Source: Variovorax sp. KBW07
Lineage (GTDB): Bacteria > Pseudomonadota > Gammaproteobacteria > Burkholderiales > Burkholderiaceae_C
Reading direction: 5' to 3'
NCBI RefSeq assembly: GCF_003852515.1
Contig: NZ_QAJK01000013.1
Span: forward strand, 1 to 58,829
DNA: 58,829 bases
Positions 45,928 to 55,344 of this stretch are shown in pieces. Position 1 is the stretch's first letter, and every line of letters starts with the position of its first letter. The notes under the pieces were generated by a model that saw only the letters and a program-made list of their open reading frames with translations, was not told the origin of the DNA and did not search any database. Both the position numbers and the translations under genes were made by a program.

Positions 45928-46830
45928 ATGCGCCTGCGCCACATCGAGGTCTTCAACGCGATCATGCTCACGGGCAGCGTGAGCGCGGCGGCGCGGCTCA
46001 TCAACATCACGCAGCCGGCGGTCAGCCGCACGCTGCAGCATGCCGAGCTGCAGCTTGGCTTTCCGCTGTTCCAGCGCGCCAAGGGCCGGCTCACGCCGAC
46101 CACCGAGGCCCTCACGCTGTACCCGCACATCGAGCGGCTGTTCGCGCAGCTCGACGAGGTGCAGCGGCTGGCCGCCAACCTGCGCACGGCGGGCGACACC
46201 GGCGAGCTGCGCATCCTCAGCGTGCTGGCGCTCAGCTACGACGTGCTGCCGCGCGCGCTCAAGGCCTTTCGCGAACGGCATCCGGGCTACTCGATCACGG
46301 TCGAGTCGCTGCATTCGCCGCAGATCATGTCGGCGCTGCTGCTGCAAGAGGCCGACGTGGGCTTTGCCTTCAGCCCCGCAGTGCATCCCTCGCTCACGCA
46401 GGAGACGCTGGCCGACAGCCGCATGGTGTGCATCGCGCCCAAGGGCATGCTGCCGCGCGCACTGGTGCGCAACGGCTCGGTGGCGCTGCACGACCTGGTC
46501 GACCGGCCGGTGATCGGGCTGGACAGCCGCGACCCCGTGGGCACCAGCCTGAGCCAGGCCTGCCGGCAGGCCGGCGTGGGTTTCCAGCAGGCCGTGGTCA
46601 CGGTGCAGACCTACCACGCGGCGCTGGCCATGGCGCACCACGGCCTCGGCGTGGCGCTGGTCGATGGCTGCACCGCACGCTCGGCCGACCGCGACAAGGT
46701 CGACGTGCTCACACTGGAGCCACACATTCCGGTGCCCATTCGTGCGCTGCGTTTCGCGGGCCGGCCCGATTCGGTGGCCGTGCGCGGCATCACGCGCTGC
46801 ATGCGCGAAGCGATAGAGCAGGCCGCTTGA
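45928..46830 (+). CDS. LysR-family transcriptional regulator
   Basis: 300 residues. N-terminal winged HTH (MRLRHIEVFNAIMLTGSVSAAARLINITQPAVSRTLQ split over residues 1-37), then a substrate-binding domain of two Rossmann-like lobes (LRILSVLALSYDVLPRAL..., DVGFAFSPAVHPSL, YHAALAMAHHGLGVALVDG). It starts 16 bases after the M20 peptidase gene in the same direction, so it may control that gene or amino-acid-related genes. A GAAAGC/GCTTTC dyad lies at 46837-46853. Confidence 0.9.
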   Translation: MRLRHIEVFNAIMLTGSVSAAARLINITQPAVSRTLQHAELQLGFPLFQRAKGRLTPTTEALTLYPHIERLFAQLDEVQRLAANLRTAGDTGELRILSVLALSYDVLPRALKAFRERHPGYSITVESLHSPQIMSALLLQEADVGFAFSPAVHPSLTQETLADSRMVCIAPKGMLPRALVRNGSVALHDLVDRPVIGLDSRDPVGTSLSQACRQAGVGFQQAVVTVQTYHAALAMAHHGLGVALVDGCTARSADRDKVDVLTLEPHIPVPIRALRFAGRPDSVAVRGITRCMREAIEQAA

Positions 46831-46876
46831 ACGCTTGAAAGCAATGGGCTTTCGCCGCGCGCCATAATTCGCGGCC

Positions 46877-47233
46877 ATGCACTTCCCGCGAACCTTCCGC
46901 TTCCTGCACCGCCTGGTGCTGGCGTGGTTCATGGCGTCGTTGCTGGTTGCGGGCGCATCGCCCTTGGTGAACCCGCAGGCGATGGAGCTGGTGTGTTCCG
47001 CCAGCGGCTCCATCAAGGTGATCGTGCAGGGCGACGACGGCCCGACCGAGCTGGGCGTGGCCGCCATGGACTGCCCGCTGTGCATGGTCTCCGGGCCACC
47101 ACCTGCCGCCGCGCAGGTCACGCTGCCCACGCCGCTGCCGCTGGGCCGCGCGCTGCAACCGATTCCCGCTGCCCGCATCGCGGCAGCCACGGCCTCGCCG
47201 CTGCCGGCGCGCGGGCCACCCACGCTCTCCTGA
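46877..47233 (+). CDS. DUF2946-like small membrane/periplasmic protein
   Basis: 118 residues. One hydrophobic helix (about 12-32) acts as signal or anchor. The paired cysteines in AMDCPLCMVS are the mark of DUF2946 proteins, which commonly precede TonB-dependent receptors and may bind metal. A Pro/Ala-rich tail follows. It is separated from the receptor gene by 114 bases holding a strong hairpin at 47248-47281. Confidence 0.75.
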   Translation: MHFPRTFRFLHRLVLAWFMASLLVAGASPLVNPQAMELVCSASGSIKVIVQGDDGPTELGVAAMDCPLCMVSGPPPAAAQVTLPTPLPLGRALQPIPAARIAAATASPLPARGPPTLS

Positions 47234-47247
47234 ACCCCGTTCTTCTT

Positions 47248-47281
47248 CCACCGCACGCGGCCTGACACGGCCGCGCGGTGG
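47248..47281 (+). other. Long hairpin between DUF2946 and TonB receptor genes
   Basis: CCACCGC (47248-47254) pairs with GCGGTGG (47275-47281), enclosing a GCGGCC/GGCCGC stem with loop TGACAC. There is no T-run directly after it, so it is more likely an mRNA processing or stability structure than a terminator. Confidence 0.5.
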
Positions 47282-47347
47282 GTTTCCGGTCGTTCCGCGG
47301 CCGGCGCTGCTTTTTCCTTTTGCACGCGCCGCCGCAAGAGAGATTCC

Positions 47348-49543
47348 ATGTCCCGTCGTACTTCTTCCGCCCCCACGCTGGGGCTCCTGGCCTTGCTCGG
47401 CAGCCCCTGTGTTCCCGCCATCGCGCAACAACAACAGCAACAACAGCAGCACCACGCCGGCGCTCCCTCGCTGCCGCAGATCGAGGTGGCCGACGACGCG
47501 CCCAGCGCCAACGGCCGGCTCGACCTCGACACCCCTTCGGACACCGCCAGCCGCCTGGGCCTCACGCCGCGCGAGACGCCGGCTTCGGTCACCGTGGTGA
47601 ACCGCTCGGTGATCGACGCGCGCGGCGCGCAGAACACGCAGGAAATATTGCGCGCCGTTCCGGGCGTGACCGCGCACGACGCGCCCGGCAACATCGGCGT
47701 GAGCTACCGTGGCTTCGGCAGCGGCTCCATCGGCCAGATGTTCAACGGCATCAACGTGCAATACGCCATTGCGGCGCGGCCCGTGGACAGCTGGATTTAC
47801 GACCGCGTCGAAGCCATCGGCGGGCCGTCGAGCTTTCTGTTCGGCTCGGGCGCGCTGGGCGGCTCGATCAACTACATCACGAAGACGGCGGAGCGCGGCG
47901 ACTTTGCCGAAGCCCAACTGCGGCTGGGCACGCAGAACCTCAAGGAAGCCTCGTTCGGGCTGAACCGCCGCATCGCGGGCGACGGCGGCGCGGGCAGCCA
48001 CTACGCGCGCATCGACGTGAACCACCGCGATGCCAATGGCTGGACCGACGGCACGAAGAACAAGTCGACGCAGCTGGCGGCCTCGCTGCTGTCCGATCTG
48101 GGTGGCGGGCTGAAGCACACGCTGGCCTACGAGTACCAGGAAGAAAACGTTGACCGGCCCTACTGGGGCACACCCGTGCTCAACCCCGTGGCCGGCACCA
48201 TGCGCATCGACCGCGGCATCCGCTTCAAGAACTACAACAGCAGCGACGGCCTGTATGCGCAGCGCGTGCAGTGGCTGCGCTCGGTCACCGAATGGCAGGC
48301 CACCGACGCGCTGCAGTTCAAGAACACCTTCTATGCCTACGACGCGCTGCGCGACTACCGCAACGTCGAAAGCTACCGCTACAACCCGGCCAACACGGCC
48401 GTCATCCGTTCCGGCGCCTTGCTGCAGCGGCACGACCAGGACGTGTGGGGCAACCGCATCGAGGGCATTTACAAGGGACAGCTCGGCGGGCTGAAAAGCG
48501 ACTGGTCTTTCGGGCTGGACTACAGCGTGAACCGGCAGACGCGTTTCCCCAACAGCCTGCCGGCCACGGTGAGCACCGTCAACCCTTACGTGTTTGCCAC
48601 CGAGCGTTTCTTCGCGGTGCGGGGCATGACGCCGGGCTTCCGGCCCGACCGCGACAACAAGGTCACGACCACCGCGCTGTATTTGGAAAACCGCACGGCG
48701 CTGATGCCGGCGCTGAACCTCGTGACGGCGCTGCGCCACGAGCGCATCGACCTCGACCTGGTCAACCGGCGCACCGTCGATGCGGCGAACCCGGCCACCT
48801 TCCATCGCGGCTACAAGCCGACCACCGGCCGCATCGGGCTGGTGTGGGACTTCGCGCCTGGCGCCAACCTGTATGCGCAGTACGCAACGGCGGCCGACCC
48901 GCCATCGGGCGTGCTGTCGACCGCCTCGTTCGCCGACGTGCGCAACAACAGCGAGCTGACCACCGGCCGGCAGGCGGAGGTCGGCACCAAGCTTGATTTC
49001 TGGCAGGGCAAGGGCACGGCCACGCTCGCGGCCTACAGCATCCGCCGCAAGAACATCGCCACGCAAGACCCGAACAACAGCGCGCTCACTGTATTGGTGG
49101 GCGAGCAGTCGTCCAAGGGCGTGGAGCTGGCGCTCGGCCTGCAGCCCACGCCGCAGTGGTCGCTGCAGGGCAACCTCACGTATGTGGATGCGCGCTACGA
49201 GCGCTTCACGCAGGGCGGCGTGTCGCTCGCGGGCCGCACGCCGACCAACACGCCGGCGGTGGTGGCCAACCTGTGGGTGTCGTATGCCTTCACGCCGCGC
49301 CTGCAGGCCACGGTGGGCGTGCGGCACGTGGGCAAGGTGTATGCCGATGCCGCCAACACCATCAATTGGCCCGGCTACACGCTGCTCGACCTGGGGCTGA
49401 GCTGGAAGGTGAACCGCTCGGTCACGCTGGTCGGCCGCATCCGCAATGCCACCGACCGCGTCTACGCGGCGAACGTGGGCAGCACCTTTGCCTACCTCGG
49501 CGCGCCGCGCACGGCCGACGTGTCGCTGCGCGTGGCCTTCTAG
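47348..49543 (+). CDS. TonB-dependent siderophore receptor
   Basis: 731 residues. A signal peptide ends near PAIAQ, followed by an unusual Gln run (about eight Q, then HH) in the mature N-terminus. The plug domain has TPASVTVVNRSVIDARGAQNTQEILRAVPGV, with GSGALGGSINYITK closing it. The 22-strand barrel ends in the family-typical aromatic residue (SLRVAF). It imports a ferric siderophore or similar metal complex through the outer membrane. The downstream PepSY gene (16 bases on) supports an iron role. No clear Fur box was seen. Confidence 0.92.
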   Translation: MSRRTSSAPTLGLLALLGSPCVPAIAQQQQQQQQHHAGAPSLPQIEVADDAPSANGRLDLDTPSDTASRLGLTPRETPASVTVVNRSVIDARGAQNTQEILRAVPGVTAHDAPGNIGVSYRGFGSGSIGQMFNGINVQYAIAARPVDSWIYDRVEAIGGPSSFLFGSGALGGSINYITKTAERGDFAEAQLRLGTQNLKEASFGLNRRIAGDGGAGSHYARIDVNHRDANGWTDGTKNKSTQLAASLLSDLGGGLKHTLAYEYQEENVDRPYWGTPVLNPVAGTMRIDRGIRFKNYNSSDGLYAQRVQWLRSVTEWQATDALQFKNTFYAYDALRDYRNVESYRYNPANTAVIRSGALLQRHDQDVWGNRIEGIYKGQLGGLKSDWSFGLDYSVNRQTRFPNSLPATVSTVNPYVFATERFFAVRGMTPGFRPDRDNKVTTTALYLENRTALMPALNLVTALRHERIDLDLVNRRTVDAANPATFHRGYKPTTGRIGLVWDFAPGANLYAQYATAADPPSGVLSTASFADVRNNSELTTGRQAEVGTKLDFWQGKGTATLAAYSIRRKNIATQDPNNSALTVLVGEQSSKGVELALGLQPTPQWSLQGNLTYVDARYERFTQGGVSLAGRTPTNTPAVVANLWVSYAFTPRLQATVGVRHVGKVYADAANTINWPGYTLLDLGLSWKVNRSVTLVGRIRNATDRVYAANVGSTFAYLGAPRTADVSLRVAF

Positions 49544-49559
49544 CAAAGGGAGCATCGCC

Positions 49560-51137
49560 ATGCATGCCAAACGCTGGTTGTTTTTGGTCCATCGCTGGCT
49601 GGGCGTGGTCGTCTGCGTCTTCTTCGCGATGTGGTTCGTCTCGGGCGTGGTGATGATGTACGTGGGCTACCCCAAGCTCACGGAAGCAGAGCGCCTGCAA
49701 CACCTGCCGCGGCTCGATGCATCGGCACCGCTGCTGGGGCCGAGGCAGGCGCTCGATGCGGCCGGCATCGCGGGGCCGTTGCAGGAACTGCGGCTGGCCG
49801 CCGCCAGCGGCGGGCGCGCGGTGTACCTTGCGACGCCGGTGCGCGAAGCCCAGCCGGGCAAGCGGCGGCCGCCTCCGGGCAGCGGCGCGGTCGTCATCGA
49901 TGCCGCGACGGGCGCCGTGCTGCGCGAAGTCGATAGGGCCCGCGCGCTCGCCAGTGCGCAGGCCTACGCCGGCGCAGGCGTGCCGCTCGACTACCGCGGC
50001 ACCATCGGCGAAGACGCGTTTACCCATTCGCGCGGACTCGACGCGCACCGCCCGCTGCACGTGGTCGAGTTGGCCGATGCCGACGCCACCCGGCTCTACG
50101 TGTCGGGCAAGACCGGCGAGGTGGTGCGCGATGCGCCACGCACCGAGCGGCTCTGGAACTACGCCGGCGCCTGGATCCACTGGCTGTACCCGCTGCGCGG
50201 CACGGGGCTCGACCGCTACTGGACGGACATCGTCAACTGGCTGTCCATCGTCGGCATCGCCGTCACGCTGACGGGAACGGTGGTGGGCGTGATGCGCTGG
50301 CGTTTCGGCCGCACCTACAAGAGCGGCTCGCACTCGCCGTACCAGGGCTTCATGATGCGCTGGCATCACATCACCGGGCTGCTGTTCGCGCTGGTCACGC
50401 TGACGTGGATCTTCAGCGGCCTGATGTCGATGAACCCCTGGCGCGTGTTCGACAGCGGCGCACCCGCGCTGCGCATCGAGGCGATGAATGGCGGTGCGCT
50501 CGCCATTGCGGCGGAAGACGCGGCACCCGCGACTCTGCTGGCCGCGACCGGTGGCAATGTGCGCGAACTGCGCTGGGTGCGCGCGGCCGGGCAGACGCTG
50601 GTGCTGGTAAGCACCGGCAACGGCCAGCCGCTGGTGCGTGGCGCAGCCGATGCGCAGCCCTACACCTTCGATGCCGACGCACTGCGAGCCGCGGTCGCGC
50701 GCCTGCTGCCCGACGCAGTGCAACGCATCGACGTGCCGACCGCCTACGACAGCCACTACTACACGCGCGAGCCCCACACCATGACCGGCGGCACCGACAA
50801 GCCCTTGCCCGTCTGGCGCGTGGTGTTCGCCGATGCGCACGCCACCTGGGTGCACGTCGACCCGCGAACCGGCGCGGTGCTCGGCCGCTCCGACAGCACG
50901 CGCCGCCTGAGCCGCTGGCTGTTCGCGATGCTGCACAGCTGGGACTGGCTGCCGCTGCTTGATCACCGTCCGCTGTGGGACGTGGTGCTGATCGTGTTGA
51001 GCCTCGGCGGCACGCTGCTGAGCCTGACCGGCGTGGTCATCGGCTGGCGGCGCCTGGGCCGCAAGCTCAGGACGGTGTCGCTGCGGAAGGCGCCAGCGCC
51101 AGCGCAATCTGCCGCGCCGAGCCGAAGGCCAGCGTGA
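49560..51137 (+). CDS. PepSY-associated transmembrane protein (iron-uptake type)
   Basis: 525 residues with about four transmembrane segments: RWLFLVHRWLGVVVCVFFAMWFVSG near the N-terminus, two in the middle (about 218-245 and 275-300) and one at about 475-500. WLGV..., HRPLHVVEL and LYPLRGTGLDRYW fit PepSY_TM proteins that accompany siderophore receptors and are thought to reduce or release iron in the periplasm. Several His lie near membrane faces (HRW, RWHHITG, MLHSWDW). The last 71 bases overlap the 3' end of the convergent dehydrogenase gene. Confidence 0.87.
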   Translation: MHAKRWLFLVHRWLGVVVCVFFAMWFVSGVVMMYVGYPKLTEAERLQHLPRLDASAPLLGPRQALDAAGIAGPLQELRLAAASGGRAVYLATPVREAQPGKRRPPPGSGAVVIDAATGAVLREVDRARALASAQAYAGAGVPLDYRGTIGEDAFTHSRGLDAHRPLHVVELADADATRLYVSGKTGEVVRDAPRTERLWNYAGAWIHWLYPLRGTGLDRYWTDIVNWLSIVGIAVTLTGTVVGVMRWRFGRTYKSGSHSPYQGFMMRWHHITGLLFALVTLTWIFSGLMSMNPWRVFDSGAPALRIEAMNGGALAIAAEDAAPATLLAATGGNVRELRWVRAAGQTLVLVSTGNGQPLVRGAADAQPYTFDADALRAAVARLLPDAVQRIDVPTAYDSHYYTREPHTMTGGTDKPLPVWRVVFADAHATWVHVDPRTGAVLGRSDSTRRLSRWLFAMLHSWDWLPLLDHRPLWDVVLIVLSLGGTLLSLTGVVIGWRRLGRKLRTVSLRKAPAPAQSAAPSRRPA

Positions 51138-52296
51138 AACCCAGCGCACCGTGGCCGGTGTTGAACAGCATGTTCGACGGCGCGCCTGGCAGCCGCCCGA
51201 TGATCGGCAGGCCTTTCGGCGTGGCCGGCCGCATGCCGGTCCATGGGTGCAGTTCTTCCAGGCGGCTCGCATGCGGGAACACGGCGCGCGTGGCGGCGGC
51301 CAGCGTTTCGATGCGCGTGGCCGGAATGCTCGCGTCGTGCCCCACCAGCTCGGCCATGCCGGCCACGCGCAGCCGCGAGCCGATGCGCGCAAAGACAACC
51401 TTGCGCGCGCTGTCCGTCACGTTCACGCGCGGTGCCGCGCCCGGCGTGGGGTCGACCTCGACCGTGATGCTGTAGCCCTTGAGCGGGTACACCGGCAGGT
51501 AGGCGCCCAGTGCGCGCCCCAGCTTGTGCGAGGCCGAGCCCAGCGCCATCACGAAGGCATCGGCCCGCACGTCGCCTTCGTTCGTTTGCACGGCGGCTAC
51601 GCGGCCTTCGCTGCGCGCAAAGCCGTGCACGTCGGTGCCGAGCATGAAGCGCACGCCGCGCGCGCTCAGGGCCCGCATCAGCTCGGCGCACACCTTCAGG
51701 CAATCGGCCGCGCACTCGCTCGGCGTGTACACCGCGCCCGCCATCTGGCCGCGATAGTCCGCCAGCGCGGGCTCGATGGCAATGCACTCGTCGGGCGTGA
51801 CGATGCGCTGCTCGCTGCCCATGGTGCGCTGCAGCTCGAGTTGCGCGCGCGCGCCTTCGAGCGACGCGGCACCGGCGTACAGCACCAGCTTGCCGGTGGC
51901 CGAGAAGTCGCAGTCGGGCGCGATGTCGGCCTGCATGGCCTCGAACTCGGTGCGGCTCGATGCCGCCAGCGCGAGCAGTTGCGCGGTGGTGTCGCGCGAA
52001 GTCTGCGCATTGCAAGCGCCCAGGAAGGCCAGCCCCCAGCGCCACTGCAGCGGGTCGAGCTGCGGGCGCAGCTTGAGCGGCGAGGTGGGCGAGAGCAGCA
52101 GCTTGGGCAGTTGCTTCCAGATCGACGGATCGGCCAGCGGCTGCACGTACGAGTAGCTCAGCTGCGCGCCATTGCCGCCGCTCGCGCCCGCGCCGGGTGC
52201 GGCGCGGTCGATCACGGTGACCTGGTGGCCCTGGCGTTCGAGCTGCCAGGCGGTGGCCAGGCCCACGATGCCGGCGCCGAGCACACACACATGCAT
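51067..52296 (-). CDS. FAD-dependent D-amino acid dehydrogenase (DadA-like)
   Basis: 409 residues from ATG 52296. The FAD-binding motif GAGIVGLATAWQLERQGHQVTVID is at the N-terminus (GxGxxG), followed by GNGAQLSYSYVQPLADPSIWKQ, the DadA landmark. The C-terminal WTGMRPATPKGLPIIG and FNTGHGALGFTLAFGSA are typical. It oxidises D-amino acids to 2-oxo acids, feeding electrons to the respiratory chain. It is divergent from a polar amino acid binding protein and near a racemase, supporting a D-amino acid role. Its 3' end overlaps the PepSY gene on the other strand. Confidence 0.88.
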   Translation of the reverse strand: MHVCVLGAGIVGLATAWQLERQGHQVTVIDRAAPGAGASGGNGAQLSYSYVQPLADPSIWKQLPKLLLSPTSPLKLRPQLDPLQWRWGLAFLGACNAQTSRDTTAQLLALAASSRTEFEAMQADIAPDCDFSATGKLVLYAGAASLEGARAQLELQRTMGSEQRIVTPDECIAIEPALADYRGQMAGAVYTPSECAADCLKVCAELMRALSARGVRFMLGTDVHGFARSEGRVAAVQTNEGDVRADAFVMALGSASHKLGRALGAYLPVYPLKGYSITVEVDPTPGAAPRVNVTDSARKVVFARIGSRLRVAGMAELVGHDASIPATRIETLAAATRAVFPHASRLEELHPWTGMRPATPKGLPIIGRLPGAPSNMLFNTGHGALGFTLAFGSARQIALALAPSAATPS

Positions 52297-52460
52297 GGCA
52301 GCAACTTTCCCGGAGTGATGAGAGATAACCCTGACTGTAGGGGCGTGCCCCGGCCCCCGGAAATGCCAAAAGCGCCGTGCCCCATAGCCAAAGCGCATGC
52401 CTCACGGCGCCGAAGGGGTTCACCCATAACCTTTGGGTATGGCCCAGCGTGCTATTGGAA

Positions 52461-52490
52461 TTGTCGCAATGAGTCACTCCTTCCTACACT
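52461..52490 (+). promoter_or_regulatory. Possible promoter of the amino acid binding-protein gene
   Basis: TTGTCG and TACACT are spaced by 18 bases, with a predicted start near 52497, about 30 nt before the preferred start codon. An ACCCATAACCTTTGGGT imperfect dyad lies just upstream at about 52422-52438 in the divergent spacer and could be an operator. Confidence 0.45.
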
Positions 52491-52525
52491 GGCCTTCTGT
52501 TCAATCCAACCGAATGAAGGCTCGA

Positions 52526-53416
52526 ATGAAACTTTCCGTCTTGATGGCATCCATGGCTGCCGCGGTGCTCCTTACCGCCACCGGCGCCCAGGCCGCCGAC
52601 ACGCTCGCCAAGATCGCAGAGTCCGGCAAGATCACGCTCGCCTACCGCGAGTCGTCGGTGCCCTTCAGCTACCTGGACGGCCCCAACAAGCCGATCGGGT
52701 TCTCGGTGGAGCTTTCCAACGCCGTCGTCGAGGCGGTGAAGAAGAAACTGAACAAGCCCAACCTGCAGGTCGCGCTGATGCCGGTCACTTCGCAGAACCG
52801 CATTCCGCTGATCACCAATGGCACCATCGACCTGGAGTGCGGCTCCACCACCAACAACACCGCGCGCGGCAAGGACGTGGCCTTTGCGGTCAATCACTTC
52901 TATACCGGCACGCGCCTGCTGGTGAAGAAGACTTCGAAGATCAAGGACTACGCCGACCTTGCCAAGAAGACCGTGGCCAGCACCACCGGCACCACCAACG
53001 CGCTGGTCATGCGCAAGTACAACACCGAGAAAAACCTCGACATGAACATCGTGCTCGGCAAGGACCACGCCGATGCGTTCCTGCTGGTCGAGAGCGACCG
53101 TGCCGTGGCCTTCGCGATGGACGACATCCTGTTGTTCGGCCTGATCGGCAACGCCAAGACGCCGGCCGACTACGAGGTGGTGGGCGAGTCGCTGCAGGTC
53201 GAGCCCTATGCCTGCATGCTGCCCAAGGACGATCCGGCCTTCAAGAAGCTGGTCGACGACACCTTCATCGGCATGATGAAGAGCGGCGAGTTCGAGAAGC
53301 TCTACACCAAGTGGTTCATGCAGCCGATTCCGCCGAAGGGCGTGCCGCTGAACCTGCCGATGAGCCCGCAGCTGAAGGACAACCTGAAAGCCTTCAGCGA
53401 CAAGCCAGCGACCTGA
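52526..53416 (+). CDS. Polar amino acid ABC transporter substrate-binding protein (GltI-like)
   Basis: 296 residues from ATG 52526, preceded by GAAGG at a good distance; ATG 52514 is an alternative. The signal peptide ends near TGAQA-ADT. Family 3 binding-protein features: KITLAYRESSVPFSYLDG, NRIPLITNGTIDLECGSTTNNTARGKDVAF and DHADAFLLVESDRAVAFAMDD. It binds glutamate/aspartate-like amino acids. No permease or ATPase gene is nearby, so it must use a transporter encoded elsewhere. The racemase gene follows 34 bases later. Confidence 0.9.
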   Translation: MKLSVLMASMAAAVLLTATGAQAADTLAKIAESGKITLAYRESSVPFSYLDGPNKPIGFSVELSNAVVEAVKKKLNKPNLQVALMPVTSQNRIPLITNGTIDLECGSTTNNTARGKDVAFAVNHFYTGTRLLVKKTSKIKDYADLAKKTVASTTGTTNALVMRKYNTEKNLDMNIVLGKDHADAFLLVESDRAVAFAMDDILLFGLIGNAKTPADYEVVGESLQVEPYACMLPKDDPAFKKLVDDTFIGMMKSGEFEKLYTKWFMQPIPPKGVPLNLPMSPQLKDNLKAFSDKPAT

Positions 53417-53450
53417 TCCCGACAACAACAAGGAAAGAGAGAGAAAAGAC

Positions 53451-54212
53451 ATGGTCGCAGGCACTCAGGTCGTCGGCATCCTCGGGGGCATGGGCCCCGC
53501 GGCGGGCGCCGACTTCGTCCGGCTCTTCGTGCAGGCCTGCGCGCAGCAGATGCGCGCGCGCGGCGAGCTGGTGCGCGACCAGTCCTTTCCCGAGCACTGG
53601 CTGGCGCAGGTGCCGGTGCCCGACCGCACCGATGCGCTGGCTTCGGCCGACCGCAACGGCGCGCACCAGCCACTGGAGCCGATGCTGCAGGCACTGGGCC
53701 GGCTGGCCGCGCTCGGCAGCCGGGCCGTGGCCATTGCCTGCAACACCGCGCATGCCTGGCACGCCAGCCTGCAGGAGCGCTTTCCGCAGGTCGAGCTGCT
53801 GCACATGGCACGCGAAACCGCGCAGCAGCTGGCCGGGCAGGGCGCGACCAGCGTCGCGCTGATGGCCACCGAAGGCACCTACCGCGTGCGGCTCTACGAA
53901 CAGGCACTGGCCGAAGCCGGGTTGGGCTGCCACGTGCCGCTGGCCGACGAGCGCCAGACCATCATGCGCGGCATCTTCGACGGCGTGAAAGCCGGCAACA
54001 TGTCGCTGGCTGAGCAGTGCTTTTCAGAGGTGGCGCTGCGGCTGGCCGAGCGCCATGGCCCCGTGACCATCATCATGGGCTGCACCGAAGTGCCGCTGGG
54101 CCTGCAGGGCTCGGCCGCGGTGGCCGGGCTGGACCTGGTCGACCCGGCGCAGGTGCTGGCCGCCGCGCTGGCGCGTCGCGCATACGGCGCACGGAGCGGG
54201 TCAGGCACGTAA
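53451..54212 (+). CDS. Aspartate/glutamate racemase family protein
   Basis: 253 residues. GILGGMGPAAGADF opens the protein. The two catalytic cysteines are C97 (IACNTAH) and C211 (IMGCTEVPLGL), which remove and return the alpha proton from opposite faces. It follows GGAAAGAGAGAG. In this cluster it would interconvert D- and L-forms of Asp or Glu delivered by the upstream binding protein, with the divergent DadA-like enzyme degrading the D-form. Confidence 0.9.
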   Translation: MVAGTQVVGILGGMGPAAGADFVRLFVQACAQQMRARGELVRDQSFPEHWLAQVPVPDRTDALASADRNGAHQPLEPMLQALGRLAALGSRAVAIACNTAHAWHASLQERFPQVELLHMARETAQQLAGQGATSVALMATEGTYRVRLYEQALAEAGLGCHVPLADERQTIMRGIFDGVKAGNMSLAEQCFSEVALRLAERHGPVTIIMGCTEVPLGLQGSAAVAGLDLVDPAQVLAAALARRAYGARSGSGT

Positions 54213-54350
54213 AGAGCGGGCGCGCGGGCACGTCGCGCCAACCCCACTGAATTTCCGGTCATCGAGGCCCCGGGCCGATTTCGCCTACATTGCGGCGTGC
54301 GTTTTTTCGCGCAGCGCCCCTTGTCCGACGATTCAACTGGAGCCCTTCCC

Positions 54351-55250
54351 ATGTCCGCACTCGACGACAGCCGTTCCGACTTCGATTCGCTTCGCCCCGG
54401 CGAGAGCACCGAGCAGGGCGCCACGCGCCGCACCGCGCTCAAGGCCGCCATCGGCGTCGGCTATGCAGCCGCCGTCATGCCGGTGGTGGCGCAGACGGCC
54501 ATTGCCACCTCGGCCGATGGCCTGAAGGCCGGCCCCATCAAGTACACCGTCAACGGCTTCGAAGTGCCGGCCTATGCCGCCGCGCCTGCCGGCAAGACCG
54601 GCCTGCCCGTCATCCTTGTGATCCAGGAGATCTTCGGCGTGCACGAATACATCGCCGACACCTGCCGCCGCTTCGCCAAGCTCGGCTACCTGGCCATCGC
54701 GCCCGAGCTCTACGCACGCCAGGGCGATCCGCGCGGCTATACCGACATTCCCAAGCTGCAGGCCGACATCGTGAGCAAGGTGCCCGACGCGCAGGTCATC
54801 GCCGACCTCGACGGCGCGCTGGCCTATGCCAAGGCCAACGGCGGCGACACCGCCAAGGCCGGCATCACCGGGTTCTGCTGGGGCGGGCGCATCGTCTGGC
54901 TCTACGCCGCCACCGGCAAGGTCAAGGCCGGCGTGGCCTGGTACGGCCGGCTGGTCGGCCAGGCCAGCGATTTGCAGCCGAAACACCCCATCGACATCGC
55001 CGCCAGCCTGCAGGCGCCGGTGCTCGGCCTCTACGGCGGAAAAGACCAGGGCATCCCCCTTGACACGGTTGATAAGATGAAAGCTGCTCTGGCCAATGGG
55101 ACTCCGGCGGCCAAGGCGTCGAGCTTCGTCGTGTACCCCGAAGCAGGCCATGCATTCCACGCGGACTACCGCCCCAGCTACGTGAAGAGCGCAGCTGACG
55201 ACGGATGGCAGCGTGCCACGGCCTGGTTCAAAGCCAATGGCGTCGCCTGA
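54351..55250 (+). CDS. Dienelactone hydrolase-family protein with Tat-like N-terminus
   Basis: 299 residues from ATG 54351 behind GGAG. The catalytic triad is C176 (GFCWGG), D232 (GGKDQG) and H267 (AGHAFH). The N-terminal 60 residues contain RRTALKAAIGVGYAAAVMPVVAQTA, a Tat-like signal, so it may be exported. The family hydrolyses lactones such as dienelactone; no chlorocatechol genes are nearby, and the true substrate is unknown. Confidence 0.87.
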   Translation: MSALDDSRSDFDSLRPGESTEQGATRRTALKAAIGVGYAAAVMPVVAQTAIATSADGLKAGPIKYTVNGFEVPAYAAAPAGKTGLPVILVIQEIFGVHEYIADTCRRFAKLGYLAIAPELYARQGDPRGYTDIPKLQADIVSKVPDAQVIADLDGALAYAKANGGDTAKAGITGFCWGGRIVWLYAATGKVKAGVAWYGRLVGQASDLQPKHPIDIAASLQAPVLGLYGGKDQGIPLDTVDKMKAALANGTPAAKASSFVVYPEAGHAFHADYRPSYVKSAADDGWQRATAWFKANGVA

Positions 55251-55281
55251 CCCCGGCGCCCTGTAGCCGCACTCCCCGCCG

Positions 55282-55313
55282 AAGGCCGTCCCATGACGGC
55301 CTTTTCTCTTTTT
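55282..55313 (+). terminator. Intrinsic terminator
   Basis: AAGGCCGTC (55282-55290) and GACGGCCTT (55295-55303) form a 9-bp stem with loop CCAT, followed by TTCTCTTTTT. It ends the dienelactone hydrolase-family transcript. Confidence 0.88.
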
Positions 55314-55344
55314 ATGAACGGACAACGGCCCTGGAACTGTTTCA

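Noticed and set aside
46790-49570. A 926-codon minus-strand frame opposite the TonB receptor gene
   Set aside because: Antisense shadow; the receptor has a signal peptide, plug and C-terminal aromatic residue on the plus strand.
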